From Lachnospiraceae bacterium (GTDB lineage: Bacteria > Bacillota_A > Clostridia > Lachnospirales > Lachnospiraceae), in contig JAILCT010000241.1 of the NCBI GenBank assembly GCA_024690425.1, positions 1 through 11,344 of the forward strand: a stretch of DNA of 11,344 nt. Reading direction: 5' to 3'. The translations under genes and the position numbers were made by a program. The notes under the pieces were generated by a model. That model was not told where the DNA came from. It saw only the letters and a program-made list of their open reading frames with translations, and did not search any database. Shown here one piece after another: positions 1-8,185 of this stretch; the stretch's first letter is position 1, and each line of letters starts with the position of its first letter.

Positions 1-56
1 GTGGTAATGTATCCATGTACCGAGAATGATTTTCCGTTTTTTATAAGGAGGTTATC

Positions 57-536
57 ATGAAACAGGATGCATTGGCCAGATGGATCAAATTCGTTATAAC
101 AGGCGTCGGAATATGTGGCTTTATCGTATATTCCGTGATCATGCCGAGATTCGGAGCCTACCTGGTAAAACAGAATACGATGCTTGAGAGGAATGTCCTT
201 CCCTGGCTGATCCTCATATGGGTGAGCGCTATCCCCTGCTATGTTGTGCTTATCCTTGGCTGGAAGATCTCAGACAATATAAGGAAGGATAAGACCTTCT
301 CCTACGATACCGCGAAATATCTCAAGTGGGTTTCATACCTGGCAATGGGTGATTCGATATTTGTATTCGTAACACATGTGATCTTTCTTATCCTCGATAT
401 ATCCGCCACAGCGGTCATGCTGGTCATAATCATCGTTGTTTTCTTTGGAGTGTCGATATCGGTGGTGGCAGCGGCCGTATCGCACCTGGTCATCAAGGCT
501 GCAGAGATCCAGGAAGAGAATGAACTGACGGTTTAA
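57..536 (+). CDS. DUF2975 family integral membrane protein
   Basis: A 159-residue protein with four predicted membrane helices, at about residues 10-28, 48-68, 90-112 and 118-145, and short charged ends. The stretch after helix 2 (KISDNIRKDKTFSYDTAKYLKW) matches the DUF2975 pattern, a family of unknown function found mostly in Firmicutes and Actinobacteria. The start is fixed by AAGGAGG at 45-51, five bases before the ATG. The next gene, 16 bases downstream, is a small Cro/CI-type HTH regulator; this DUF2975-HTH pairing is common, so the two probably act together, with the HTH controlling the operon. No catalytic residues are visible. It may be a membrane partner or sensor, but that is inference. 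The family call is fairly sure; the function is unknown. Confidence 0.85.
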   Translation: MKQDALARWIKFVITGVGICGFIVYSVIMPRFGAYLVKQNTMLERNVLPWLILIWVSAIPCYVVLILGWKISDNIRKDKTFSYDTAKYLKWVSYLAMGDSIFVFVTHVIFLILDISATAVMLVIIIVVFFGVSISVVAAAVSHLVIKAAEIQEENELTV

Positions 537-552
537 CAAGAGGAGGAAGACA

Positions 553-786
553 ATGGGCCATCTGGTTTTTAATATAGATGTTATGCTTGCAAAACGGAAA
601 ATGAGCGTGACTGAGCTGTCCAATCGGGTCGGTATCACACTTGCGAACATGTCAATACTCAAAACGGGCAAGGCCAAGGCCATCAAGGTATCAACGATCG
701 AGGCACTGTGCGATATCCTGAAGTGCCAGCCCGGCGACCTGTTTGAATATGTCGAAGACACTGAGGACAGCACCAACCCAAATTAA
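553..786 (+). CDS. Small Cro/CI-type (XRE) helix-turn-helix regulator, YozG-like
   Basis: A 77-residue, one-domain DNA-binding protein. The HTH lies at about residues 18-40 (MSVTELSNRVGITLANMSIL), with the following helix containing TIEALCDILKCQPGDLFEY, the usual end of this Cro/CI subfamily. It has no sensor or dimerisation domain beyond the HTH core, and an acidic tail (EDTEDS). AGGAGG at 541-546 sets the ATG at 553. It lies between the DUF2975 gene (16-base gap) and the DUF4173 gene (22-base gap), all in one direction, so it is probably the local regulator of this membrane-protein cassette. Similar small regulators commonly accompany DUF2975 genes. Whether it represses or activates cannot be seen from the sequence. 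Confidence 0.9.
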   Translation: MGHLVFNIDVMLAKRKMSVTELSNRVGITLANMSILKTGKAKAIKVSTIEALCDILKCQPGDLFEYVEDTEDSTNPN

Positions 787-793
787 ATTAACC

Positions 794-801
794 AAAAGGA
801 G
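794..801 (+). promoter_or_regulatory. Ribosome binding site deciding the DUF4173 gene start
   Basis: AAAAGGAG lies seven bases before ATG 809. An in-frame ATG at 743 would add 22 residues, but it lies inside the HTH gene and has no comparable site, so 809 is preferred. Confidence 0.85.
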
Positions 802-808
802 AACAATC

Positions 809-2329
809 ATGGAAACGATAAAAAACATACGAATGAACCTATTTTGCGCTATCTACGCCCTTTTTTACACCTTCTGTCTATATAAGAACTACAGTGGAGT
901 GACTTTCCCTTTTTTCGCCGCAGGGACCTTGTGCTTTTTCTTATTCTATATGAAAAGACAAGGTCATACTATGAAAAGGTTTTCCGTTTTTCCGATAGCG
1001 GCGATATTGGCTCTGTCGATTAACATATGCTTAACCGACAGCATATATTTGGCCGTATTCGACCGGGCTTTTATTTTTGTACTCTTTTTTACCCTTTTTC
1101 TCACCAATTTATATGATGATTCGACATGGGATGCATCAAGATATACAGGCGCCATAGTATCTACCGTGTGTTCGCTCCTTGTATATCTTCCCATGCCCTT
1201 ACAGGATATGGCAAAGAAAATGAACCTGAGAAAAGAGGCGGCCGCTGCCGGTCCGGACGAGACAGAAAACAGTACGCCAGCGCCATCCGCTAGAAGGGGT
1301 AACGTCCGTTATATTATCCTCGGCCTTGTACTTGCCCTGCCCATACTTCTCATCGTGCTTCCGCTTCTTGCATCATCCGATGCGGTATTCATGAGTGTGC
1401 TTGAACGGATATTTACCATAGATCTGGATCTGACTTTCATGCGCAATATATTCGGGATCGCTGTAATGATCTGCTTTATCTTCTTTATTTCCTATGCTCT
1501 TGTATGCAGGTTAAGTGACAGGAGCAGCTATCTTAAAAACCCCGTTCCAGACAGGCGGACGAAGAATCCCGTTATTGCGATCACCATAAGCCTTGTGCTC
1601 CTGATAGTGTATGGTCTTTACTGCGCCATTCAGATCGTCTACCTTTTCATGGGATACGGAAGCCTGCCGGAAGGATACACCTATGCCGAATATGTCCACG
1701 AAGGTTTCTACCAGCTGGTCTTCGTATGTATCATAAACCTCATCCTTGTCCTTATGTGCCGTAAGTATTCGCAGGAAAGCACCCTGTTAAAGATCATGCT
1801 GACCCTCATATCTGCATGTACCTTTATCATGATCTTCTCCTCTGCATACAGGATGATGCTGTATATTGGAGCATACGGGCTTACATTCCTCAGATTATAT
1901 GTTTTGTGGGCTCTTACGGTCATAGGGCTTGCAATGACCGGGACCTGTGTATACATATATTATCCGGGCATGCCCTTTTATAAATACAGCCTGGTGGTTC
2001 TGACCTTTACATGGGCAGTCTTTGCCCTTTCAAGACCCGATCAGCACATAGCCAGGTACAACCTGACGCATGATTTTGCCAGGGATGAAAGTTACATAAT
2101 CCATAACCTGTCGGCGGATGCGGCACCTGCCGTTTGCGCTTACGCCGGTGATGATGAGCTGGTACATGATTATCTTGACCGGGTGTTATGGGATAAGAAG
2201 TGGCACTACCGGTACAGCACGGGAAACGAAGATGATAAATATGAAGCTCCCAAGATGAACTTCAGGACCTTTAACTACTCCACATATACGATGGGAAAGC
2301 TTGCGGAAAAATATGGGCTCGTGAACTGA
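809..2329 (+). CDS. DUF4173 (DUF4153-like) polytopic membrane protein
   Basis: A 506-residue protein with about ten or eleven hydrophobic segments. An N-terminal group (about 10-130) is followed by a charged, Ala/Pro-rich linker (about 136-165), a second membrane block (about 168-410) and a roughly 95-residue soluble tail. Family hallmarks are the YAEYVHEGFYQL stretch near 292-303, RMMLYIGAYGLTFLRLY near 348-364 and RPDQHIARYNL near 409-419. DUF4173/DUF4153 proteins have no established function. The soluble tail (DYLDRVLWDKKWHYRYS) follows the membrane block as usual in the family. The gene ends the plus-strand cassette, and its stop lies 42 bases from the convergent ANTAR gene. The family call is confident; the role is unknown, though linkage to DUF2975 and an HTH suggests an envelope response function (inference). 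Confidence 0.85.
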   Translation: METIKNIRMNLFCAIYALFYTFCLYKNYSGVTFPFFAAGTLCFFLFYMKRQGHTMKRFSVFPIAAILALSINICLTDSIYLAVFDRAFIFVLFFTLFLTNLYDDSTWDASRYTGAIVSTVCSLLVYLPMPLQDMAKKMNLRKEAAAAGPDETENSTPAPSARRGNVRYIILGLVLALPILLIVLPLLASSDAVFMSVLERIFTIDLDLTFMRNIFGIAVMICFIFFISYALVCRLSDRSSYLKNPVPDRRTKNPVIAITISLVLLIVYGLYCAIQIVYLFMGYGSLPEGYTYAEYVHEGFYQLVFVCIINLILVLMCRKYSQESTLLKIMLTLISACTFIMIFSSAYRMMLYIGAYGLTFLRLYVLWALTVIGLAMTGTCVYIYYPGMPFYKYSLVVLTFTWAVFALSRPDQHIARYNLTHDFARDESYIIHNLSADAAPAVCAYAGDDELVHDYLDRVLWDKKWHYRYSTGNEDDKYEAPKMNFRTFNYSTYTMGKLAEKYGLVN

Positions 2330-2343
2330 CGGCGAGGGCATAG

Positions 2344-2374
2344 TGAAGACAAAAGAACCGTCCCCGTGTCTTCA
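2344..2374. repeat. Perfect 8-bp inverted repeat with GAACCGTCCC core, overlapping the ANTAR stop codon
   Basis: TGAAGACA (2344-2351) and TGTCTTCA (2367-2374) are exact reverse complements around a 15-base loop that holds GAACCGTCCC (2355-2364). On the minus strand the left arm begins with TGA, which is the stop codon of the ANTAR gene. There is no T-run on either side, so a standard intrinsic terminator is unlikely. From memory, GGGGACGGTTCTTTTGTC-like sequences recur between genes in Clostridia and other bacteria. A partial copy lies at about 4944-4963. Confidence 0.8.
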
Positions 2375-2914
2375 TTGTTCGAGGAGGATTATCATCCGGG
2401 CGGTCTCAACAAGGGAGGTGCCGGTGTCCATACCGGTCTTCTGGATATAGCGGTGGGCTTCCGGTTCCGTCATTCCCTTGTTCTTTATGAGCAGTTCCTT
2501 GGCCGTTTGGATGTACTTAAGGTCTTCGGGATTTCTTGACTGCTTGATGACCTTGTTATCGGAAGGCCGCCTGTAGTATTTACCGAATTCCTTCTCAACC
2601 GCATGGATAAGCTCGGATATCTTGAGCGGCAGTTCCAGCTTCACTGCGTCATCCGGATATTCCACGTTCATTATGTTCCGGCTGAGTATTATAAGCCTGA
2701 AATATTTCGGAATGCAGTCATTCAGCTCGACATAGCTCATGTCGTTAAGCCTTCCGCCGCATATTATGACCCCGTTTTCAAGCCGGCAGCTCTCGGACAG
2801 GGCGTCGGCCGCAAGAGTGCATACAAGATCGGGCCGGTAGCCATGCTTCGTAAGCAACCCGCCTATCTTGCGCGCCTCTTCTATTTTGGACATAACGACA
2901 ATAATACTACTCAT
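2372..2914 (-). CDS. ANTAR-domain antitermination regulator with degenerate receiver (NitR-like)
   Basis: A 180-residue two-domain protein. Residues 1-110 resemble a response-regulator receiver fold, but the residues needed for phosphorylation are missing: the acidic pair after strand 1 is replaced by MSK (8-10), the phospho-acceptor region reads VIICGGRLND (49-58), and the KP motif is LPLK (95-98). Residues about 133-178 form an ANTAR RNA-binding domain (IQTAKELLIKNKGMTE, then EAHRYIQ). ANTAR proteins bind paired RNA hairpins and prevent transcription termination. The gene follows the glutamine synthetase-like gene by 51 bases in the same direction, the arrangement known for glnA-nitR in solventogenic clostridia. 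The ribosome binding site is weak (AGCAGG, spacing five). Its target RNA is not evident here. Regulation by ligand or partner rather than phosphorylation is inference. Confidence 0.85.
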   Translation of the reverse strand: MSSIIVVMSKIEEARKIGGLLTKHGYRPDLVCTLAADALSESCRLENGVIICGGRLNDMSYVELNDCIPKYFRLIILSRNIMNVEYPDDAVKLELPLKISELIHAVEKEFGKYYRRPSDNKVIKQSRNPEDLKYIQTAKELLIKNKGMTEPEAHRYIQKTGMDTGTSLVETARMIILLEQ

Positions 2915-2965
2915 ACAGGCCTGCTGTTCCCATCCGGTTTATATGCTCGAAATAACAATACGACA

Positions 2966-4249
2966 TCAATACTTGTATAAGTAGTTCTGTATCTCCCAGT
3001 CGGAAATATCCCTCATATACCGGTTCCACTCATTTATCTTGGCTTCGGTATATATCCTTGCAAAGTCATCCCCCAAAACCTTATTGATAAAGGGATCGTT
3101 CCCGGCACAGTCAAGGGCTTCCTTCAGATTCTCGGGCATGCCGTCCACATTTGCTATGGGAAGACGGATGGGGATGTTGGCTCCGTTGCCGTCTTCTATT
3201 CCCTGAAGTCCCGCCGAGATGCAGAGAGCAAGGGCAAGGTAGGGATTGGCTGCCGAGTCGGGGAACCTTAATTCTATCGCAGGTTCGAAGAGTCCCTCAC
3301 GTATCCTTATATATGTTGTATGGATATCGTATTCGGAACTTGTCTTGGCATCATCAAGGGCAAGGAGCAGCCTCTTATATGAATTGACCGTGGGATTGGT
3401 ATAGGCACACAGGGCACGGGAATGCTTGAGTATACCGTTGATGAAGTCCCGCGTGGTCTCGTTTATCGCACCCTTCGTACCGTCCATTATGTTTTTGTCA
3501 TCCTTGTAAACGGTGAAGTTAAGGTGCATGCCCGAACCCGCCTCGTCTGACTTGGGCTTTGGCATGAAGGTCGCATATGTGCCAAAACGCTTGGCGATGG
3601 AGCGCACCGCAAAACGGAAGGTCATGATACCGTCAGCAGCCTCGAGGGTATCCGCTTCCTTGAAGTCGATCTCATGCTGTGCGGGAGCCTTTTCATGGTA
3701 GGATGACTCGATCTCAAATCCCATCTGCTCAAGCAGGAGAACCATTTCCCTTCTTGCATTCTCTCCAAAATCAACCGGACCCACATCCATCATGCCCGCA
3801 TCTTCATGGGTGATCGTTGTAGGTAGGCCTGCCTCATCAAGGTGGAAAAGGAAGAACTCACACTCGGGACGGATCATGAATGTATAACCGTTTGATCTTG
3901 CCCGCTCGATCACCTTCTTAAGTATGGTCCTGGGACTTAACTCAAAAAGTGTGCCGTCGGGGTAGCATACATCGCACATGAGCTTGGCAACCTTGCCATC
4001 CTGAGGGCGCCAGGGGAGGATCATAAAGGTATTATAGTCGGGAACAAGTATGAGTTCGCCTTCGTAACCCGGCATTCCGTCAAAGAGTACGGCCCCGTCT
4101 ATCCTGTATTTGTCAACGAGTATCTTGGAAAGCTGGCCTGCCGTTACGGCAACGTTCTTCAGATGGCCGAAGATATCCGTGAACTGGAGGCGGATGAATT
4201 CAACTCCCTCCTCCTGAATCTTGTTGATTACGTCCTTTGCTGTAGTCAT
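2966..4249 (-). CDS. Glutamine synthetase type I-like ligase, divergent active site
   Basis: A 427-residue protein of the GSI-alpha length class. The N-terminal beta-grasp domain (EFIRLQFTDIFGHLKNVAVT) and catalytic domain are clear. Expected metal ligands are present: E129 and E131 (RPECEFFLF), E186 and E193 (YHEKAPAQHE), H242 (GSGMH) and E326 (IELR). R293 (NSYKR) and R328 are also kept. Other hallmarks are lost. The segment after NSYKRL, normally VPGYEAP...SGRNRSPLIRVP with the flap glutamate, is replaced at 294-320. The asparagine before GSGMH is alanine, and FDGSS reads FDGMP. It may be a true GlnA from a divergent clade or a gamma-glutamyl ligase for another amine. The start at 4249 has AAAGGAG seven bases upstream and forms an ATGA overlap with yigZ. 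An in-frame ATG at 4303 lies inside yigZ and is rejected. Confidence 0.85.
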   Translation of the reverse strand: MTTAKDVINKIQEEGVEFIRLQFTDIFGHLKNVAVTAGQLSKILVDKYRIDGAVLFDGMPGYEGELILVPDYNTFMILPWRPQDGKVAKLMCDVCYPDGTLFELSPRTILKKVIERARSNGYTFMIRPECEFFLFHLDEAGLPTTITHEDAGMMDVGPVDFGENARREMVLLLEQMGFEIESSYHEKAPAQHEIDFKEADTLEAADGIMTFRFAVRSIAKRFGTYATFMPKPKSDEAGSGMHLNFTVYKDDKNIMDGTKGAINETTRDFINGILKHSRALCAYTNPTVNSYKRLLLALDDAKTSSEYDIHTTYIRIREGLFEPAIELRFPDSAANPYLALALCISAGLQGIEDGNGANIPIRLPIANVDGMPENLKEALDCAGNDPFINKVLGDDFARIYTEAKINEWNRYMRDISDWEIQNYLYKY

Positions 4250-4908
4250 TTTTCTTCTCCTTTGAATACTATGGTTTCTCCGTCTACGACCGCATATATA
4301 CACTCTCCGTCCTTTACGAGTTCCGTCTGGCCCGAGGAGGCTTCTGTTACCTCCTTTTGGACTCTTGGAAATTCTTCAGTCGGAATGAGCAATACAAAAG
4401 ATACGTTTTCCTCGTATTTTGCTTCAAGGATCGCGTACTTATTCTTCTCGAAAATATACTGAAGCTTCCCTGCGAGGGTATAATCACAGGTTACCCCGGC
4501 ACGGATACCTTCCTTCTTTTCAATTATCTTACTGGCTTCAAGGCCTGCCTTGACGGCCGCCTGGTATGCCCTGACAAGACCTCCGGTGCCAAGCAGGACA
4601 CCTCCGAAATATCTCGTCACAACAACCGCGATATTTCTTATCTCTTCGTTCAGCAGTACTTCCAGCATAGGCCTGCCTGCCGTTCCTGCAGGTTCCCCGT
4701 CATCCGAACACCGCGTAAGCTCCGCATTCTTCCCGATGACAAATGCTGAGCAGTTGTGCCTTGCATCCCAGTATTCCTTCTTCTTGGCATTTATGAAGGC
4801 CGTCGCTTCTTCTTCGGTCTCGACCGGCTTAACATGACAGATAAAGCGCGACTTTTTCTCCTCGATCTCGCCCTGTCCGCCTTCGTATATACATTTATAG
4901 CTGCCCAT
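4246..4908 (-). CDS. yigZ: IMPACT/YigZ family protein (UPF0029)
   Basis: A 220-residue two-domain protein. The N-terminal UPF0029 domain carries the family signatures DDGEPAGTAGRPML (about 68-81) and VTRYFGGVLLGTGGLVRAY (about 96-114). The C-terminal half (about 138-205) matches the smaller DUF1949-type domain. Eukaryotic IMPACT regulates the GCN2 nutrient-stress kinase; the role of bacterial YigZ proteins is not settled, with a nucleic-acid or ribosome link suggested. The start is supported by GGAGGTGA just before ATG 4908. Its last codons (KGEEK) encode the ribosome binding site of the synthetase-like gene, and its TGA overlaps that gene's ATG, so the two are probably translationally coupled. 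An extended -10 promoter lies immediately upstream. Confidence 0.92.
   Translation of the reverse strand: MGSYKCIYEGGQGEIEEKKSRFICHVKPVETEEEATAFINAKKKEYWDARHNCSAFVIGKNAELTRCSDDGEPAGTAGRPMLEVLLNEEIRNIAVVVTRYFGGVLLGTGGLVRAYQAAVKAGLEASKIIEKKEGIRAGVTCDYTLAGKLQYIFEKNKYAILEAKYEENVSFVLLIPTEEFPRVQKEVTEASSGQTELVKDGECIYAVVDGETIVFKGEEK
4257..4263 (-). promoter_or_regulatory. Ribosome binding site for the synthetase-like gene, inside yigZ
   Basis: AAAGGAG on the minus strand, seven bases before ATG 4249. It decides this start over the upstream in-frame ATG at 4303, and lies within the last yigZ codons, consistent with translational coupling. Confidence 0.85.
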
Positions 4909-4926
4909 ACGTCACCTCCGCCCACT

Positions 4927-4935
4927 ATTATATCA
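4927..4935 (-). promoter_or_regulatory. Extended -10 promoter for yigZ and downstream genes
   Basis: The minus strand reads TGATATAAT, an extended -10 element with a perfect TATAAT hexamer at 4932-4927. No good -35 is found at 16-18 bases, as expected for TGn-type promoters. The predicted RNA start near 4920 would give a 5' leader of only about 12 bases including the ribosome binding site. It lies directly after the partial GGGACGGTTC repeat that follows pyrG. Confidence 0.55.
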
Positions 4936-4943
4936 TATAAGGG

Positions 4944-4960
4944 AGGAACCGTCCCTCGTT

Positions 4961-4963
<3 letters not shown>
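4944..4963 (-). repeat. Partial copy of the GGGACGGTTC intergenic element, starting at the pyrG stop codon
   Basis: On the minus strand TGAAACGAGGGACGGTTCCT starts with the TGA stop codon of pyrG (4963-4961). It shares TGAA and the ten-base core GGGACGGTTC (4955-4946) with the element at 2344-2374. The expected right arm (TCGTTTCA) is missing, and sequence leading into the yigZ promoter follows. It could be a decayed copy; homology to the first copy rests on a short match. Confidence 0.6.
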
Positions 4964-6658
<1,695 letters not shown>

Positions 6659-6669
6659 TTACTGATCGT

Positions 6670-8052
6670 TTAATCGGGATAAACCCCGTTGAAACAAGCC
6701 TTGCACACCGGAAGATCCCCAACCATGTCATGAAGGTCTTCTATCTCCATGTATTCAAGCGAATCGGCACCTATCATTTCTCTTATCTCCTCCTTTGAGA
6801 AGGAATCGGCTATGAGCTGCTTGCCTGAAGGAATATCGGTCCCATAGTAACATGGATACAGAAAGGGGGGTGACGATATCCGCACATGAACCTGTGTGGC
6901 TCCGGCTGACTTTAACATCTCTATAAGTTTCCTGATGGTCGTTCCCCTTACGATAGAATCATCAATGAGAACCACCCTCTTACCCATTACCACGCTCCCA
7001 AGGATACTGAGCTTCTGCGCCACTGCGATCTCCCTCTCCTCCTGAGTGGGCTTTATAAAGGTCCTGCCTATATAACTGTTCTTATGGAAGACCAGGGAGA
7101 ATGGGATGCCCGATTCCTTGGAATAACCCACAGCTGCGGTGATACCCGATTCGGGAACACCGGTTACTATATCCGCATCTGCCGGGAACCTGCGGGCCAA
7201 TGACCTTCCGCCCCTTATCCTCGCATCATATACGTCTATGCCGTCTATCTTCGAATCAAGTCTTGCAAAATATATATATTCAAAAATGCAGTGTGCCTTT
7301 TCCTTGTCCCCTCCCGCCAATGACATATCGGACGTTACTGAATATTCGGTTATCGTGATCATCTCGCCCGGGGCTATATCCCGTACGTATTCCGCACCTA
7401 CCGCCGTCAGGGCCGCACTCTCGGAAGCCAGTACGTAACCGCTCTCAAGCTTACCGAGGCACATGGGCTTAAGCCCCAGCGGATCCCTGATCCCGACAAG
7501 CTTCCTGGGACTCATGGCAATGACCGCATATCCTCCCTTAAGCTCACCGGAAACATTCAGTACCGCTTCCTCGATAGAACCGGTCTTCATACGTTCCCTT
7601 ACGATCCTTGCAGCCAGGACTTCCGAGTCCGATGTACCCTGAAAGGCAGCGCCTTCCATCTCAAGACGGCTCCTTATCGCAGAGGCATTCCTTATGTTAC
7701 CGTTGTGAACGAGGGCAAGCGTACCCTTCAGATATTTAAGATAGAAGGGCTGGGCATTATTGATATTGCTGGCACCGGTGGTTGAATAACGGACGTGGCC
7801 TATCCCAATATTACCTGTTAGAGTATTCAGGATATCTTCATGGAAGACCTCACTGACAAGACCCATTCCCTTGTGAGTACCGATATTCCCCTTTTCACCG
7901 TAGGTATCGCATACCGCTATCCCGGCGGATTCCTGTCCCCTGTGCTGAAGGGCATTAAGGCCGTAATAGATTGTCCTTGCCACATTCACCTGTTTCTTTA
8001 TAAGGATCCCGAATACTCCGCATTCCTCATGCGGCTTGTATGAGCGAAACAT
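6670..8052 (-). CDS. purF: Amidophosphoribosyltransferase, [4Fe-4S] Bacillus type
   Basis: Catalyses the first committed step of purine synthesis: PRPP plus glutamine give phosphoribosylamine. The 460-residue protein has a ten-residue propeptide followed by C11, the N-terminal nucleophile of the glutaminase domain (EECGVFGI), then LQHRGQESAG. The PRPP-binding loop VVLIDDSIVRGTTIR is at about 360-374. C255, C401, C450 and C453 match the four iron-sulfur ligands of the Bacillus-type enzyme, so oxygen sensitivity is expected. I chose ATG 8052 because AGGGAG (8063-8058) lies five bases upstream and it gives the usual propeptide length; ATG 8070 adds six residues with a poor ribosome binding site. 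An upstream promoter and strong terminator suggest attenuation. It is followed closely by pyrG. Confidence 0.97.
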   Translation of the reverse strand: MFRSYKPHEECGVFGILIKKQVNVARTIYYGLNALQHRGQESAGIAVCDTYGEKGNIGTHKGMGLVSEVFHEDILNTLTGNIGIGHVRYSTTGASNINNAQPFYLKYLKGTLALVHNGNIRNASAIRSRLEMEGAAFQGTSDSEVLAARIVRERMKTGSIEEAVLNVSGELKGGYAVIAMSPRKLVGIRDPLGLKPMCLGKLESGYVLASESAALTAVGAEYVRDIAPGEMITITEYSVTSDMSLAGGDKEKAHCIFEYIYFARLDSKIDGIDVYDARIRGGRSLARRFPADADIVTGVPESGITAAVGYSKESGIPFSLVFHKNSYIGRTFIKPTQEEREIAVAQKLSILGSVVMGKRVVLIDDSIVRGTTIRKLIEMLKSAGATQVHVRISSPPFLYPCYYGTDIPSGKQLIADSFSKEEIREMIGADSLEYMEIEDLHDMVGDLPVCKACFNGVYPD

Positions 8053-8057
8053 ATGAT

Positions 8058-8063
8058 CTCCCT
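8058..8063 (-). promoter_or_regulatory. Ribosome binding site deciding the purF start
   Basis: AGGGAG on the minus strand, five bases before ATG 8052. It lies downstream of the alternative ATG at 8070, which argues against the longer protein. Confidence 0.75.
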
Positions 8064-8094
8064 GTTCCATAGCGCCATCTCATTTTCAACGCAC

Positions 8095-8128
8095 AAAAAA
8101 GGCCACTTCGGAAACGTCCGAAGCGACC
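8095..8128 (-). terminator. Strong intrinsic terminator between the fliB-like gene and purF, inside the predicted purF leader
   Basis: The minus strand folds into a 12-bp stem (GGTCGCTTCGGA with TCCGAAGTGGCC, two G-T wobbles) and a CGTT loop, followed directly by six T (8100-8095). It would end transcripts from the AKR-rhomboid-fliB group. It also lies downstream of the only good promoter before purF, so it probably acts as an attenuator as well. Confidence 0.9.
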
Positions 8129-8144
8129 TCGCTTACATGAGTTA

Positions 8145-8172
8145 ATTATATCGTTATTATTTAAGAAGTCAA
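8145..8172 (-). promoter_or_regulatory. Predicted purF promoter
   Basis: On the minus strand TTGACT (8172-8167) and TATAAT (8150-8145) are separated by 16 bases, a good sigma-A-type promoter just after the fliB-like stop codon. The expected RNA start is near 8138, only about ten bases before the terminator hairpin. Confidence 0.7.
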
Positions 8173-8185
8173 GTACCGGATGGGA

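Noticed and set aside
333..776. Long minus-strand reading frames across the DUF2975 and HTH genes, and similar plus-strand frames over purF, pyrG and others.
   Set aside because: They have no ribosome binding sites and no family-like protein sequence, and lie opposite well-supported genes.
743..808. A 22-residue N-terminal extension of the DUF4173 protein starting at ATG 743.
   Set aside because: It lies inside the HTH gene and lacks a good ribosome binding site. ATG 809 has AAAAGGAG at proper spacing.
2330..2371. A bidirectional intrinsic terminator between the convergent operons.
   Set aside because: The inverted repeat is real, but neither strand has a T-run after the stem.
3290..3370. 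A possible pair of compensating frameshifts or sequencing errors in the GS-like gene explaining the odd segment.
   Set aside because: I re-translated the bases across the segment. The reading frame is continuous from NSYKRL to IELRFPDSAANPY, and codon use looks normal.
4250..4303. An 18-residue N-terminal extension of the GS-like protein.
   Set aside because: It is very arginine-rich, unlike the family, and lies within yigZ. ATG 4249 has an ideal ribosome binding site.
8071..8172. A purine, PRPP or ppGpp riboswitch before purF.
   Set aside because: Only about ten bases lie between the predicted RNA start and the terminator, so no aptamer fits.
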